Assembly: GCA_947631025.1 (NCBI GenBank) | Contig: CANRKA010000006.1 | Span: 1 to 45,433 of the forward strand | Direction: 5' to 3' | Source of the DNA: an uncultured Clostridia bacterium | GTDB taxonomy: Bacteria; Bacillota; Clostridia; TANB77; CAG-508 | DNA: 45,433 nt | In this document: in pieces, positions 33,759 to 43,884 of the stretch | How positions within the stretch are numbered: position 1 is the first letter of the stretch | Layout of the letters: every line of letters starts with the position of its first letter | Notes under the pieces: generated by a model | Seen by the model: the letters and a program-made list of their open reading frames with translations, nothing else | What the model was told of the DNA's origin: nothing | Databases searched by the model: none | Made by a program: the position numbers and the translations under genes

Positions 33759-34424
33759 ATGGCAAGATTTGGATATTCAGAAGTTGATAATTATGGAGCA
33801 CCAAAAAATAATTATTTTAATTTAAAAGATGATGGAGACAGTTCAATTATAAGATTTTTATATAATGATGAAAATGAAATAGAAGGAACAACAGTACATG
33901 AGATAAAAGTTGGAGATAGGACAATGGACGTAGAATGTTTAAGAGCATATAATGAACCAGTAGAAAAATGTCCATTTTGTAATGCAAATATGCCTGTAAG
34001 TGCAAAAATGTATATACCAGTATATGATGAAAGTTCAAAAGAAAGTAAAATTTGGACAAGAGGAAAGAAATTTTTTGATAAGATAATGAATATTGCAGTA
34101 AGATATAGACCATTAGCAGGAGTTCCAGTAGAAGTAATAAGAAATGGTAGAGCAGGAGAAAAGACAACTAGATATGAGTTAATGCCACGTGGAGAAGATA
34201 GAGATAATAAAAAAGTAATAGATTTTCCAGAAATAAAGGCAGAAGGAATGGCATTTCAAGTAAAATCAAAGGAAGATATGGAATATTATTTAAGAAATGG
34301 AGCATTTCCACAAGATAATCAAGTACAAACAAGACAAGACGCACAAACAGGTAGAGAAATGCCAGTAAGGGGTAGTTATCCAAGAAGAACACCAAATTAT
34401 GGAAGTGAAGAGGATAGTTTCTAA
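33759..34424 (+). CDS. Phage single-stranded DNA-binding-like protein with zinc site
   Basis: 221 residues. Residues 58-80 contain CLRAYNEPVEKCPFCNANMP, a likely zinc site, followed by a beta-rich core (MYIPVYDESSKESKIWTRGKKFFDKIM) and an unstructured tail with the acidic end YGSEEDSF. This is the layout of gp32-type phage SSBs used in replication and recombination. The stop overlaps the next start (TAATG). Confidence 0.75.
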   Translation: MARFGYSEVDNYGAPKNNYFNLKDDGDSSIIRFLYNDENEIEGTTVHEIKVGDRTMDVECLRAYNEPVEKCPFCNANMPVSAKMYIPVYDESSKESKIWTRGKKFFDKIMNIAVRYRPLAGVPVEVIRNGRAGEKTTRYELMPRGEDRDNKKVIDFPEIKAEGMAFQVKSKEDMEYYLRNGAFPQDNQVQTRQDAQTGREMPVRGSYPRRTPNYGSEEDSF

Positions 34425-34567
34425 TGGAAGTTGATGAAGCAATAGAAATAATAGAAGATAATTTAGATATGTTTATAAATGATTTATTAGATATTTATAG
34501 ACAATCAACAGTAAAACCTTTTGAAAAAGCAATATTAACTTTAATAAATCATTATAAAAAGGAGTAA
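34424..34567 (+). CDS. Small acidic hypothetical protein
   Basis: 47 residues, helical, acidic (MEVDEAIEIIEDNLDMFINDLLDIYRQ). Coupled to the SSB-like gene by TAATG and five bases before the polymerase gene. Unknown function. Confidence 0.55.
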   Translation: MEVDEAIEIIEDNLDMFINDLLDIYRQSTVKPFEKAILTLINHYKKE

Positions 34568-34572
34568 AATAA

Positions 34573-37500
34573 ATGGATTTATTTAGTTTACCAAATATAG
34601 CTTCAACACAAGAAATGGATAAACTAATAGCAAGTAAAACAGCAAAAAAACCTCCAAAAGCAACTATAAAAGGAAATATAAGTCTAACAGAAAGAATATC
34701 AAGAATAAAGCAATTGGTAGAAGAACATTTAGGAGAATATAAAGAAAATTATGACTGTGTAAGAGATAGATATTTATTTAATTACTATATTGATAAATGT
34801 ATCAAAAATGGTATTTGTGCAATAGATACAGAAACAATGGGTTTAAATCCAATGCTGGATGATATTGTAGGATTTTCTTTATACACTCCAAATGAAAAAG
34901 CTATGTATGTTCCAATAAATCATATAGATTATATAACTAATAATAAAATACAAAATCAATTAGAAAAGCATACTGTAAAATATCAACTTCAAAGATTGGT
35001 AGATAACAATGTGAAAATAATAATGTTTAATGCAAAATTTGATATAAGAGTATTAAGACACCAAATAGGAGTATATTTAGAAGCATATTGGGATGGATAT
35101 ATAGCACAAAGACTATTAAATGAAAATGAACCTAAAGGACAAAATAGATTAAAGCCCTTACACGAAAAATATGTATTAAAAGGTAATAAAGATGCTTTTA
35201 GTTTTGCAGATTATTTTGAAAAAATAACATTTAATTTAATTCCAATAGAATATGCTTATTTATATGCTGCAAATGACGCAAAAATAACTTATGAGTTATA
35301 TGAATATCAAAAACAATTTTTAGATAAAACAAGTCAAAAGTGTATTGATAAAGATTTAACAAAAGTGGCAGATGTGTTTAGAAATATAGAGATGCCTTTA
35401 ATAAATATAGTTGCAGATATGGAAGATAATGGGATATTGGTAGACCAAAATTATGCAAAAAGTTTATCTGAAAAATATAATAAAATTTTACTTGAAAAAG
35501 AAGCAGAATTTTATAAATTATGTGATAAATATAATGATAAAATAGAAGAATATAGAAGAAAAAATCCTAATAATAAGTTAGGAAGTATGATAAATATTGC
35601 AAGTCCACTACAATTATCTATACTTTTATATGATATTTTAGGAGAACAGTCAGTATCAAAAAAAGAGCCAAGAGGTACAGGAGATGATATATTAAAGAAA
35701 ATAAATAATGAATTTTGTAAGGTAATATTAGATTATAGAGCAGTTGCAAAATTATTATCAACATATATAGATAAAATGCCTAACATTGTAAATCCAAATG
35801 ATGGAAAAATACACTGTGTATTTAATCAGTATGGTGCAGCAACGGGTAGATTTAGTTCAGAAAATCCTAAAGTATATTGGGCGATAGCATAGTGATATGC
35901 TATATGCGTAAACGGGTGAAAACAGGGAAAGCTGAAATGCTAATCCTGTGCCAAGCTAACGAATTGCATAAAAGTAGTTAGAAGGTGCAACGACTAATGG
36001 TTGAGTAGCAAAACAATAAAACTAACACGAGTGCCCGTTGACTTATTTAATAAATTGATATTGCAAAATATACCTTTATATGTTATAATATACCTTGTAA
36101 GGAGGAATTAGTAATGTATAAATGGTGGAGTAAAGAAGATTTAGATTGGTTAATTGAAAATTATGAGGATTTAGGTTTACAAAAATGTGTTGAAAAATTA
36201 AATAGAAGTACGTCAGCAATTTTGCATAAAGCATCTAACTTAAGATTAAAAAGAAAAGGTAATGGTAGAAAACCTAGACATAAAATTTTTGAGGGTTATA
36301 TTCAAGTATCAGATGTAAATGATAGATATTTTTTACATAGAAGAATAATGGAGGAACATTTGGGAAGAAAATTAACATCTGATGAAGTAGTACATCATAT
36401 AAATGGAAATAAGTTAGATAATAGGATTGAAAACCTAGAATTAACTAATAGAGTAGAACATCAAAAGAAATATCATAAACAGGATTTAGAAAATAGAAGA
36501 AATGCAAAAAATGGTCAATTTATATCAAATAAGTTTGAGATATAGTCTGAACTAATATGAATAGTAAGTATTAGAATTATAGGATAAAGAGCCTATAAGG
36601 TAACAAAATGAATATGCAAAATATACCTAGTCATAATAAAGATATTAGAAAGATGTTTATAGCAGATGAAGGATATTGTTTAATTTCAACAGACTACTCT
36701 TAACCTAGAAAACTGGGAGTAGTAAAACCTCTTTAATTCGGTGAAACCTAAATTGAAAGACAGGGCAATACCGAGCAAGATTATAAAAATAATCGTGTGT
36801 GGAGGCTATCGAAAAGCAATTTATAAAATTGAACTGAGTAGAGTAGGCTTCAAGTGAAGTCGAAACGAGAGGACACAGAAATGTGTAAGAGCTAGCCCGA
36901 CACTCCTACGAAAGTGGAGAAGGTGTAACGAACCTTATAATAGAAAGCAACAAGAAATGAGGATATTAGCACACGCAACTAAAGATAAAAAGATGATACA
37001 ATCATATAAAGATGGTAAAGATTTATATGCAACAATTGCAAGTATAGCATTTCATAAAAGTTATGAAGAATGTTTGGAGTTTTATTTAGATGAAAATGGA
37101 AATAAAACAGAAAAAACAAATGTTGAAGGCAAAGAAAGAAGAGCAAGAGCAAAAGCAATTACATTAGGGGTTTGTTATGGTAAAGGAATACCAGCAATAG
37201 CAGAAGATTTAAAAATTTCAATAGATGAGGCACAAAATGTTTATGATAGTGTTATGAAAGCATTTCCAGTATTACAAAAATATATGGAAGATAGTCAAGA
37301 AATGGCAAGAGAATTAGGTTATGTAGATACTTTATGGGGTAGAAAAAGAAGATTACCAAATATGCAGTTACCTTTATATGAATTTGATTTTTCAAATTAT
37401 CATGTAAAAAATATAGATGTGTTAGATTTTAATAATTGTGATAATTTAGAAGTTGAAGAGTTAGAAGATTATTATTGGAATAAATTAATTAATTGTAAAT

Positions 37501-37883
37501 GGTATAAACAAAAAGAAAAAATAAAAGAAGAAGCAAGAAAAGAAGGAATAATAATAAAAGAAAACTCAAATAAAATAGCAGAAGCTACAAGGCAATGTGT
37601 AAATAGTAGGATACAAGGTAGTGCAGGAGATTTAATAAAAAAAGCAATGATTTTGATTGGTAATGATAAACGATTAAAAGAATTAAATTGTAAGATACTT
37701 TTACAAATACATGATGAACTTTTATCGACTTGCCCTATTGAAAATGTAAAAGAATGTAGTGAAAGATTGTGTTATTTAATGAATTATGCAGCAAAAGATT
37801 TAGTTGTGCCTTTTAAATCAGATTCAGAAGTTACTTTAAAATGGTATGGTGAAAAATTAAATTTGGAGGAATTATGCAATTAA
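34573..37883 (+). CDS. Family A DNA polymerase in three exons
   Basis: Exons 34573-35868, 36611-36700 and 36948-37883 join in frame into 773 residues. The 3'-5' exonuclease domain has GICAIDTETMGLNP (Exo I), VKIIMFNAKFDIRVL (Exo II) and YAANDAKITYELY (Exo III). Polymerase motif A spans the splice sites: ATGRFSSENP|NMQNIPSHNKDIRKMF...LISTDYS|QQEMRILAH. Motif B is RRARAKAITLGVCYGKG and motif C LLQIHDELL. No in-frame CGG. Ends inside the start of the methyltransferase gene. Both introns interrupt the most conserved part, as in SPO1-like phages. Confidence 0.95.
35869..36610 (+). mobile_element. Group I intron 1 in DNA polymerase gene, with HNH gene
   Basis: 742 bases. Exon 1 ends in T at 35868 (CCT), and the intron ends in G at 36610 before AAT ATG CAA. 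The CCT end can pair with GGG at 35879-35881 with a terminal U-G. Core-like segments are GGTGCAACGACTAATGG (35985 region) and AGATATAGTCTGAAC (36539 region), a group I P7-like pair. Removing it restores FSSENPNMQNIPS. Contains the HNH gene at 36114. Confidence 0.9.
36114..36545 (+). CDS. Intron-encoded HNH homing endonuclease
   Basis: 143 residues inside intron 1. N-terminal SANT/HTH-like DNA-binding part (WWSKEDLDWLIENYEDLGLQKCVEKLNRSTSAI), then an HNH core (LHRRIMEEHLGRKLTSDEVVHHINGNKLDNRIENLEL). It is analogous to I-HmuI of the SPO1 polymerase intron. Own RBS GGAGG; a TATAAT-like box (36082 region) lies about 25 bases upstream. No in-frame CGG. Confidence 0.93.
   Translation: MYKWWSKEDLDWLIENYEDLGLQKCVEKLNRSTSAILHKASNLRLKRKGNGRKPRHKIFEGYIQVSDVNDRYFLHRRIMEEHLGRKLTSDEVVHHINGNKLDNRIENLELTNRVEHQKKYHKQDLENRRNAKNGQFISNKFEI
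36701..36947 (+). mobile_element. Group I intron 2 in DNA polymerase gene, without ORF
   Basis: 247 bases. The P1 helix is unusually clear: exon end ACTACTCT (36693-36700) pairs over eight bases with GGAGTAGT (36716-36723), including the U-G at the splice site. It ends with G36947 before CAA CAA GAA ATG. It contains GGTGTAACGAACC (36921 region). Removal restores LISTDYSQQEMRILAH, with the catalytic aspartate of motif A nine bases upstream of the splice site. Confidence 0.9.
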
Positions 37884-39032
37884 AAGTATTAAGTTTGTTT
37901 AGTGGAATAGGAGCATTTGAAAAAGCATTAGAAAATTTAGGAATAAAAATAGATTTAGTAGGATTTAGTGAAATTGACAAATATGCAATAAAATCATATT
38001 GTGCTATTCATAATGTAGATGAAAGTAAAAATTTAGGGGATATAACAAAAATAAAAACGGATAATCTTCCAAAAGATATTGACTTGTTAACACACGGTTC
38101 ACCTTGTCAAGATTTTTCAATAGCAGGAAAACAAGCAGGTGGAGATGAGAATAGTGGAACTAGAAGTAGTTTAATGTATGAAACAATACGAATAATAAAA
38201 GATATAAAACCAAAATATGTAATATGGGAAAATGTAAAAAATATTTTAAGTGAACAACATAGACATAATTTTGATAATTATTTAAAATATATGTCAGAAA
38301 TAGGATATTATAATTATTATAAAGTATTAAATGCAAAAGATTATGAAATTCCACAAAACAGAGAAAGAGTTTATACAATTTCAATACGAAAAGATATAAA
38401 ACGATTATTTTATTTTCCAGAAAAGCGACCACTTAAATTAAGATTAAAGGATATGTTAGAAGATGAAGTTGATGAAAAATATTATTTAAGTGAAAAGCAA
38501 ATAAATTATATTAAAAATGCAACATATAGGAAAGATAAATCAATTATTCAACAAAAATCTTATATTGATACCTTAGATTGTAGACATCCAAAATGTGTTA
38601 AAGTAGGAGAATTAAGTGGTGGAAAATGGGATAAGACTTTAGATATGAATAAAAAAGTATATTCTGATAATGGTTTATGCCCAACATTAACAACTATGCA
38701 AGGTGGAAATCATGAAATAAAAATAGTAACAAGAGCTCCATTAAAATATTTGAATAGAAATCAAAAGAATATAGAAGGTGATTATGCTTATTGTATAGAT
38801 AGTAGTAATACAGGTGGAATAAATGAAAATAATAGAATAAGAAAGCTAACGCCCAAGGAATGTTTTAGATTGCAACGGATTTACAGATGACGATTTTGAA
38901 AAAGCAAAAAATATTCCAACAAGTGATAGTCAATTATATAAACAAGCAGGAAATAGTATAGTTGTAAATGTGTTAGAAGCAATATTTAAAGAATTGTTTA
39001 TTGAACAAGATAAAACAAATAAATTATTTTAA
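37874..39032 (+). CDS. DNA (cytosine-5) methyltransferase, one CGG +1 site
   Basis: 385 residues. Motifs: I LSLFSGIGAFEKALENLG; IV LTHGSPCQDFSIAGKQAGG with catalytic Cys; VI YVIWENVKN; VIII PQNRERVYTISIR. CGG at 38876 splits the end: CAA, C, GGA gives RLQGFTDDDFEKAKNIPTSDSQLYKQAGNSIVVNVLEAIFKELF, where LQGF and motif X QAGNSIVV are invariant family features; read as a triplet it ends after RIYR. Probably protects phage DNA from restriction. Confidence 0.96.
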
Positions 39033-39043
39033 AGAGGTATAAA

Positions 39044-39367
39044 ATGAAAAAGATAATAGCAGTAGATTTTGACGGAACTTTAGTAGAAGATAAATATCCA
39101 ATAATAGGATATACAAATTTAAAATTAGTAAATTGGATAAAAGAAAATAGAGATAAATATATATTTATATTATATACTTGTAGACACGATAGAGAATTAC
39201 AAGTTGCAGTTGATTTTTTAAAAAATAATTATGATTTAGAATTTGATTATATAAACGAAAATGTAAAAGAATTAATCGAAAAATATGGTGATACAAGAAA
39301 AATATATGCAGATTATTATATAGATGATAAAAATATAAACATAGGAGATATATATGAAACTTTATAG
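39044..39367 (+). CDS. HAD-like phosphatase/hydrolase
   Basis: 107 residues. Motif I IIAVDFDGTLVED, motif II-like ILYTCRHDRE, and end YIDDKNI fit a small HAD superfamily protein, as found in phages for nucleotide or nucleic-acid end processing. The substrate is unknown. It overlaps the next gene start. Confidence 0.78.
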   Translation: MKKIIAVDFDGTLVEDKYPIIGYTNLKLVNWIKENRDKYIFILYTCRHDRELQVAVDFLKNNYDLEFDYINENVKELIEKYGDTRKIYADYYIDDKNINIGDIYETL

Positions 39368-39614
39368 TGAAAGTGAACAATATAAATTATATAATGGAAA
39401 TATGCTAGATATGTTAGAAGTAATAGAAAAAGCAATAATGTATGAAAATAAAGAAAGGCAGGCTAAATATAAATTTATAGGAATAGAATTAACTGACCAA
39501 TATCTACCAATAGCAGAAGCAAGAATAAAAGATGCAGAAATGGACACATTTGAATACAATCAAGACAATTATAAACAAGAAAATAATAAGCCAACAAAAA
39601 ATTATTTATTTTAG
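39354..39614 (+). pseudogene. Internally deleted DNA adenine/cytosine-N4 methyltransferase remnant
   Basis: 86 residues: the N-terminal YKLYNGNMLDMLEVIE segment of a phage DNA methyltransferase is followed directly by its C-terminal KFIGIELTDQYLPIAEARI segment. The central DPPY catalytic region and GSGTT motif are absent, so it cannot methylate DNA. The frame is open, RBS present; it could be a small SAM-fold remnant. A second, less reduced methyltransferase follows. Confidence 0.7.
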
Positions 39615-39622
39615 GAGTATAT

Positions 39623-40365
39623 ATGGATAATTTAGATAAATTTTTAAACAAAGTTACATTAGGAGATAGTTACGAACTAATAAAAGAAATTCCAGATAAA
39701 AGCATAGATTTAATTATTATAGACCCACCTTATGAAATTGAAATTGAAGGAGGAAACACTAATATTGGAAAATCGTTAAAGCAAAATATGTTAAAAGAAT
39801 TAGATGAGTTGAAAATTATAAATGGAATGGATTATACTATATTAGATGAATTTATGGAATAATGAAAGTTCCTAATATATATATTTGGTGTAATAAGAAA
39901 CAGATTTTATCTTATTTAGAATATTTTGTTAAACAATATAATTGTGTTTTTGAAATTATTTGTTGGTGTAAACCAAATTCAACTCCTTTGTGTGGAGGTA
40001 ATTATTTAATTGATAAAGAATATTGTTTATATTTTAGAAAAGGTGTAAAATTAAATACAACGTTTGAAACGGCTAAAACTTTTTATTTACAAAATAAAAA
40101 TATTAAAGATAAAAAATTTTATGAGCACCCAACAATAAAACCCCTAAATATTATAAAAAATTTAATAGTAAATAGTTCTAATAAGAATGATATAGTATTA
40201 GATTGTTTTTCTGGAAGTGGAACAACATGTGTTGCTGCAAAACAATTAGATAGACAATTTATAGGTATAGAAATTGACCCAAAATATTATAAAATAGCGA
40301 TAGAAAGATTAGAAAATTGTACTATTGATGCCAATAGTATATTAAAGAAAAATAAATTATTTTAG
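39623..40365 (+). CDS. DNA methyltransferase (DPPY type), split into two overlapping frames
   Basis: The first frame (39623-39862) holds VTLGDSYELI and DLIIIDPPYE, the second (39862-40365) VPNIYIWCNKKQILSYLEYFV ... HPTIKPLNIIKNLI ... LDCFSGSGTTCVAAKQLDRQFIGIEIDPKYYKIA. Together they form a complete methyltransferase of about 245 residues. They meet at TAATG (39860-39864), so either reinitiation gives two subunits or a one-base deletion broke the gene. No CGG is present, so this split is not due to the CGG rule. Confidence 0.85.
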
Positions 40366-40378
40366 GAGGAAATAATAA

Positions 40379-41480
40379 ATGAAAATTAAAACAGAAATTT
40401 TAAAAGAAATGGTAAGTAAATCAATAAAAGGTAGTAGTCAAAACAAATTATTACCAATTACAAATTATATAGGAATAGAAGTTAAAAATAAAATATTAAC
40501 TTTAATTACAACAGATGGAAATAATCAATTAAAGATAAAACAAGAAATAGAATTAGACCCTGTATATGGTCCAGTAAATGAACAAGAATTTTATACAATA
40601 GTAAATGCAGATACATTTTCAAAATTAGTAAATAAAACTACAAGCGAAACTATTGAGCTTGAAAATAAAGAAAATTATTTGGAAGTAAAAGCAAATAACG
40701 GTATATATAAATTAGAAATACCAATAAATGAAGAAGGAAAAATGGTAGAATTTCCAAAACAAGATAATTTAGAAGGAGTAGTTGAAAATATAAATATAGC
40801 CAGTTTAAAAAATGTGTTATTAAATATGAAAGTGACAATAGCAAAAACAATGGAAATTCCTTGTTTGACAGGTTACTATTTATCAGAAAAAGATATTAGT
40901 ACTGATAGACAAACTATGACATATATAGACGATAAATTAACAGAAAGAGAATTGTTAATAACAAGTGAAATGGGAGAATTATTACAGTTATTAGAAGGAG
41001 AATATGTAAATTTACATTATAATTCAGGTAAACTATTATTTGAAACAGATAATATATCAATATATGGACCAGAATTAGAAGGAAAAGATATATATCCGGT
41101 ACAATCAATAGAAAATGTAATAAATTTATCTTATGATAATACAATAAAATTAAATAAACAAGATTTATTAAATGTATTGGATAGAATGGAGTTATTTATT
41201 ACTCCTTATGATAAAAATGGAGTATATTTAGATTTTAGTGTATCAGGAATAAGGATATCAAGTCAAGCAAGTACAGCTAGTGAAGAAATAAGAACAAAAT
41301 ATACAAACGACAATAAAGAATTTAATTGCCTTGTAGATATACAGATGTTGAAGTCAATATTACAAAATTTAACTAATGAAGATGCAGAAATACATTATCG
41401 GACAAAAAAGCAGTATCTTAATAAAAGAAAATAATGTTAGTTATGTTTTATGCTTATTAGAAAAGTCAAGTGAATCATAA
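40379..41480 (+). CDS. Beta sliding clamp-like protein, one CGG +1 site
   Basis: 366 residues, clamp length, with repeated beta-alpha domain features: LLPITNYIGIEVKNKILTLITTDGNNQLKI at the start, an SYDNTIKLNKQDLLNVLDRMELFI middle and the ending. CGG at 41399 breaks the last strand pair: TAT, C, GGA gives IHYGQKSSILIKENNVSYVLCLLEKS and TAA 41480, the typical clamp ending. Without it, the protein ends in QYLNKRK. Processivity factor for the polymerase at 34573. The stop overlaps the next small ORF (TAATG). Confidence 0.88.
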
Positions 41481-41566
41481 TGAATGTTAAGTGTCTATTG
41501 TGTACCAATGAAAAACGAAAGGTAGAAGAAGAATTACAAAAAACCTATAGAGGTGTAATCACTTAG
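41480..41566 (+). CDS. Very small CxxC peptide
   Basis: 28 codons: MNVKCLLCTNEKRKVEEELQ and on. Start overlaps the clamp stop by one base. There is no RBS other than coupling. The CLLC pair and charged helix could be a degraded zinc ribbon. It appears only if the clamp is read with the +1 rule, since TAA 41478 then couples to it. Confidence 0.4.
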   Translation: MNVKCLLCTNEKRKVEEELQKTYRGVIT

Positions 41567-41595
41567 TTGCGTTTTTTATATAAAGGAGTAAATAT

Positions 41596-41922
41596 ATGAA
41601 ATATTTATATCAAAGATATGATGGTAAAATAATAAAATATGAACAAATAGGAGATAATGAGTATATAGATTTAAAAACTGGAATTATAACAAGAACGAAT
41701 GATTATGTGTTATTAGGCAAATTAAGTGAAAACATAATAGACTTAATAGAAGTGGGTGATTATGTTAATGGATATGAAGTATTAGATAAGTATTTATTTA
41801 ATGGGGAAAAACCTGTATTAGAAACAAATGGAGAAGAGACTAATTGTAAATGTTTATGTAATTCAGATATTAAGTCAATTGTAACAAAAGAACAGTTTGA
41901 AGAAATGAAATTAGAGGTGTAA
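41596..41922 (+). CDS. Hypothetical phage protein (YXXK-type, paralogue of 45224)
   Basis: 108 residues. Has SENIIDLIEVGDYVNGYEVLDKYLFNG and ends IKSIVTKEQFEEMKLEV, a pattern common to short proteins of unknown function in Bacillota phages. The middle is shared with the protein starting at 45224 (NIIDLIEEGDYVNGSEV). Four cysteines (CKCLC) in the variable part. Confidence 0.65.
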   Translation: MKYLYQRYDGKIIKYEQIGDNEYIDLKTGIITRTNDYVLLGKLSENIIDLIEVGDYVNGYEVLDKYLFNGEKPVLETNGEETNCKCLCNSDIKSIVTKEQFEEMKLEV

Positions 41923-41924
41923 TT

Positions 41925-42713
41925 ATGTCAAGGAATTTAAACAATGTAATGCGTTTAATAAATGAAGTAAATAAAACAACAGATATAGCAGACCAATTTT
42001 TAAATGATTTAAAATATAGTATAGAAAAACAAGCCAACAAAGAACAATATAAACCAAGTCAAACATTCAAGCCAAGTTCATTTAATTGTTTAAGAAATGC
42101 CTATTTTCAACTAATAGGTGCAGAACTTGATAACGATACAACTACATATAATATTCAAGGAATATGTGATAGTGGAACAGATGCACATATCCGTATTCAA
42201 AAAGCATTACAGCAGATGAAGGAAAATGGAATAGATTTAGAATATGTCGATGTAGAAGAATTTATAAAAAATAGAAATTTAACAGATTTAGAAATAAAAG
42301 ATAAAAAAGAAATTGAAACAAAATTATACAATAAAAAATATAATATGAGTTTTATGACCGATGGAATAATAAAATATAAAAGTAAATATTTCATATTTGA
42401 ATTTAAAACAGAAACAGCAGATAAATTTTATAAAAGAACTGGAGTAGATGAAAAGCATTATAATCAAGCAATAATGTATGCTATTAATTTTCATTTAGAT
42501 AAAGTGATATTTTTATATCAAAATCGCAATACTATGGATTTAAAAGCATATTTATTTGAAGTAACAGAAGAAATGAAGCAAGATATATTAAATAAAATAG
42601 GAATAGTTAATCAAGCAGTAACAGATAAAATACCACCAAAAAAAGATGAAAATTTACTAAAAAATCAATGTAATTATTGTAGTTATAAAACAATTTGTAA
42701 AAGGAGTGAATAA
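41925..42713 (+). CDS. Cas4/RecB-like PD-(D/E)XK nuclease with Fe-S cysteine pattern
   Basis: 262 residues. The active-site region is MTDGIIKYKSKYFIFEFKTET (D, then ExK), with HYNQAIMYAINFHLDKVIFLYQNR following. Cysteines at residue 48-50 region (NCLRNAYF) and at the end (CNYCSYKTICKR) fit a 4Fe-4S cluster as in Cas4/AddB-type nucleases. A RecB-type exonuclease for recombination or replication. No in-frame CGG. Confidence 0.85.
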   Translation: MSRNLNNVMRLINEVNKTTDIADQFLNDLKYSIEKQANKEQYKPSQTFKPSSFNCLRNAYFQLIGAELDNDTTTYNIQGICDSGTDAHIRIQKALQQMKENGIDLEYVDVEEFIKNRNLTDLEIKDKKEIETKLYNKKYNMSFMTDGIIKYKSKYFIFEFKTETADKFYKRTGVDEKHYNQAIMYAINFHLDKVIFLYQNRNTMDLKAYLFEVTEEMKQDILNKIGIVNQAVTDKIPPKKDENLLKNQCNYCSYKTICKRSE

Positions 42714-42714
42714 A

Positions 42715-42984
42715 ATGGAATTAAATGATATTTTGAAAAAATTTGAAGACATTGGGTATAAATTAATAAAACAAACAGAAACAACTTATATTTTTGAAAG
42801 TACATTTAAGCCAAAAAATGGAGCTTGTTGTTATTATATAACTATATTTAATAATGATAATGATTGTGGTAAAACATTTTTTAATAAAATAAACTGTTGT
42901 AATGACCCTGAAAAATTAACTGATAAAGAAGCTGAATTAATTTATGAATTTAGTTATTATTTAGAAAATAAATTGTTGGATTAA
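42715..42984 (+). CDS. Small hypothetical protein
   Basis: 89 residues, unknown (MELNDILKKFEDIGYKLIKQTETTYIFESTFKP), with five cysteines. ATG 42715 is better placed behind AAAGGAG than GTG 42706, which lies inside the nuclease gene. Confidence 0.58.
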   Translation: MELNDILKKFEDIGYKLIKQTETTYIFESTFKPKNGACCYYITIFNNDNDCGKTFFNKINCCNDPEKLTDKEAELIYEFSYYLENKLLD

Positions 42985-42996
42985 GGAGCGAATAAA

Positions 42997-43284
42997 ATGG
43001 AATTAAAAGATGCAATAGTAACTTTAAATTATGTTACTAAAAATAGAACAAATAGTGATAAATACACTTTAAAATCACTTGAAGCAATAGAAACAGTATT
43101 ACAAGCATTGGAAAATTCAATACCAAAACAGAAAATAGAAGATAAGATAAAATGGTTAGATGAAATGTTAAATAATCCAGATAAAGAAGTTATTTATACA
43201 AATTATAGATATACAAGAAATATATTAGAAGAATTGTTAGGAGATAAAATAGATGAAGATACTAAGTATAGACCCTGGTTCTGA
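42997..43284 (+). CDS. Hypothetical protein
   Basis: 95 residues, helical, unknown (MELKDAIVTLNYVTKNRTNSDKYTLKSLEAIETVLQALEN). It overlaps the resolvase start by 32 bases. RBS AAGGAG. Confidence 0.6.
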   Translation: MELKDAIVTLNYVTKNRTNSDKYTLKSLEAIETVLQALENSIPKQKIEDKIKWLDEMLNNPDKEVIYTNYRYTRNILEELLGDKIDEDTKYRPWF

Positions 43285-43706
43285 ACAAAGTGCATATTGT
43301 ATAATAGATAGTGAAACATATAAACCATTACAATTTGCAAAATTAAAAAATGAAGATTTGTTAGGTATTTTAAATCAAAATCTTGGTATATTAGATATTT
43401 TAGTAATAGAAATGATAGATAGTTATGGAATGCCAGTTGGAAAAACAGTATTCGATACTTGTGTATGGATAGGAAGATTTATACAAATGGCAGATGAATA
43501 TTATGTACCTTATGAATATATATACAGAAAAGAAGAAAAAATAAATTTATGTCATAGTATGAAAGCAAAAGATAGTAATATACGACAAGCATTAATAGAT
43601 AGATTTGGAGAAGTAGGAACAAAGAAAAATCCACGGTTGGTTTTATGGATTTAAAGCAGACATATGGCAAGCATATGCAGTTGGAGTAACATATTTAGAT
43701 AAATAA
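43253..43706 (+). CDS. RuvC-like Holliday junction resolvase, one CGG +1 site
   Basis: 150 residues. RuvC fold: ILSIDPGSEQSAYCI with Asp7, DILVIEMIDSYG with Glu53, and a C-terminal acidic pattern [13 protein letters not shown]. The last is produced only when CGG at 43634 is skipped (CCA, [31 protein letters not shown]); read as a triplet, the protein ends before the last catalytic residue. Resolves branched DNA before packaging. The start lies inside the preceding gene. Confidence 0.9.
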
Positions 43707-43718
43707 AGGAGAAAGAAA

Positions 43719-43883
43719 ATGGAAAATCAAATACAAGAACAAATACATAATTTAATAGGGCAAATAAATCAAATTTTACAAGAAAATAATTTATTATTAG
43801 AGGTAGAAACAAGAGAAATGAAAGATTTAGGAAATACAAAACATTTTACCCAATTATTAGTTAATATATATAAGGAGTTATAA
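43719..43883 (+). CDS. Small hypothetical protein
   Basis: 54 residues, coiled coil with many Gln/Asn (MENQIQEQIHNLIGQINQILQENNLLLEVE). RBS AAAGGAG. Unknown function. Confidence 0.55.
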   Translation: MENQIQEQIHNLIGQINQILQENNLLLEVETREMKDLGNTKHFTQLLVNIYKEL

Positions 43884-43884
43884 T

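Noticed and set aside
1867..41097. Out-of-frame CGG triplets such as TTC GGA, GAC GGA, ACG GAT, CCG GTA
   Set aside because: They do not affect the frame; they serve as the negative control for the rule and were checked individually.
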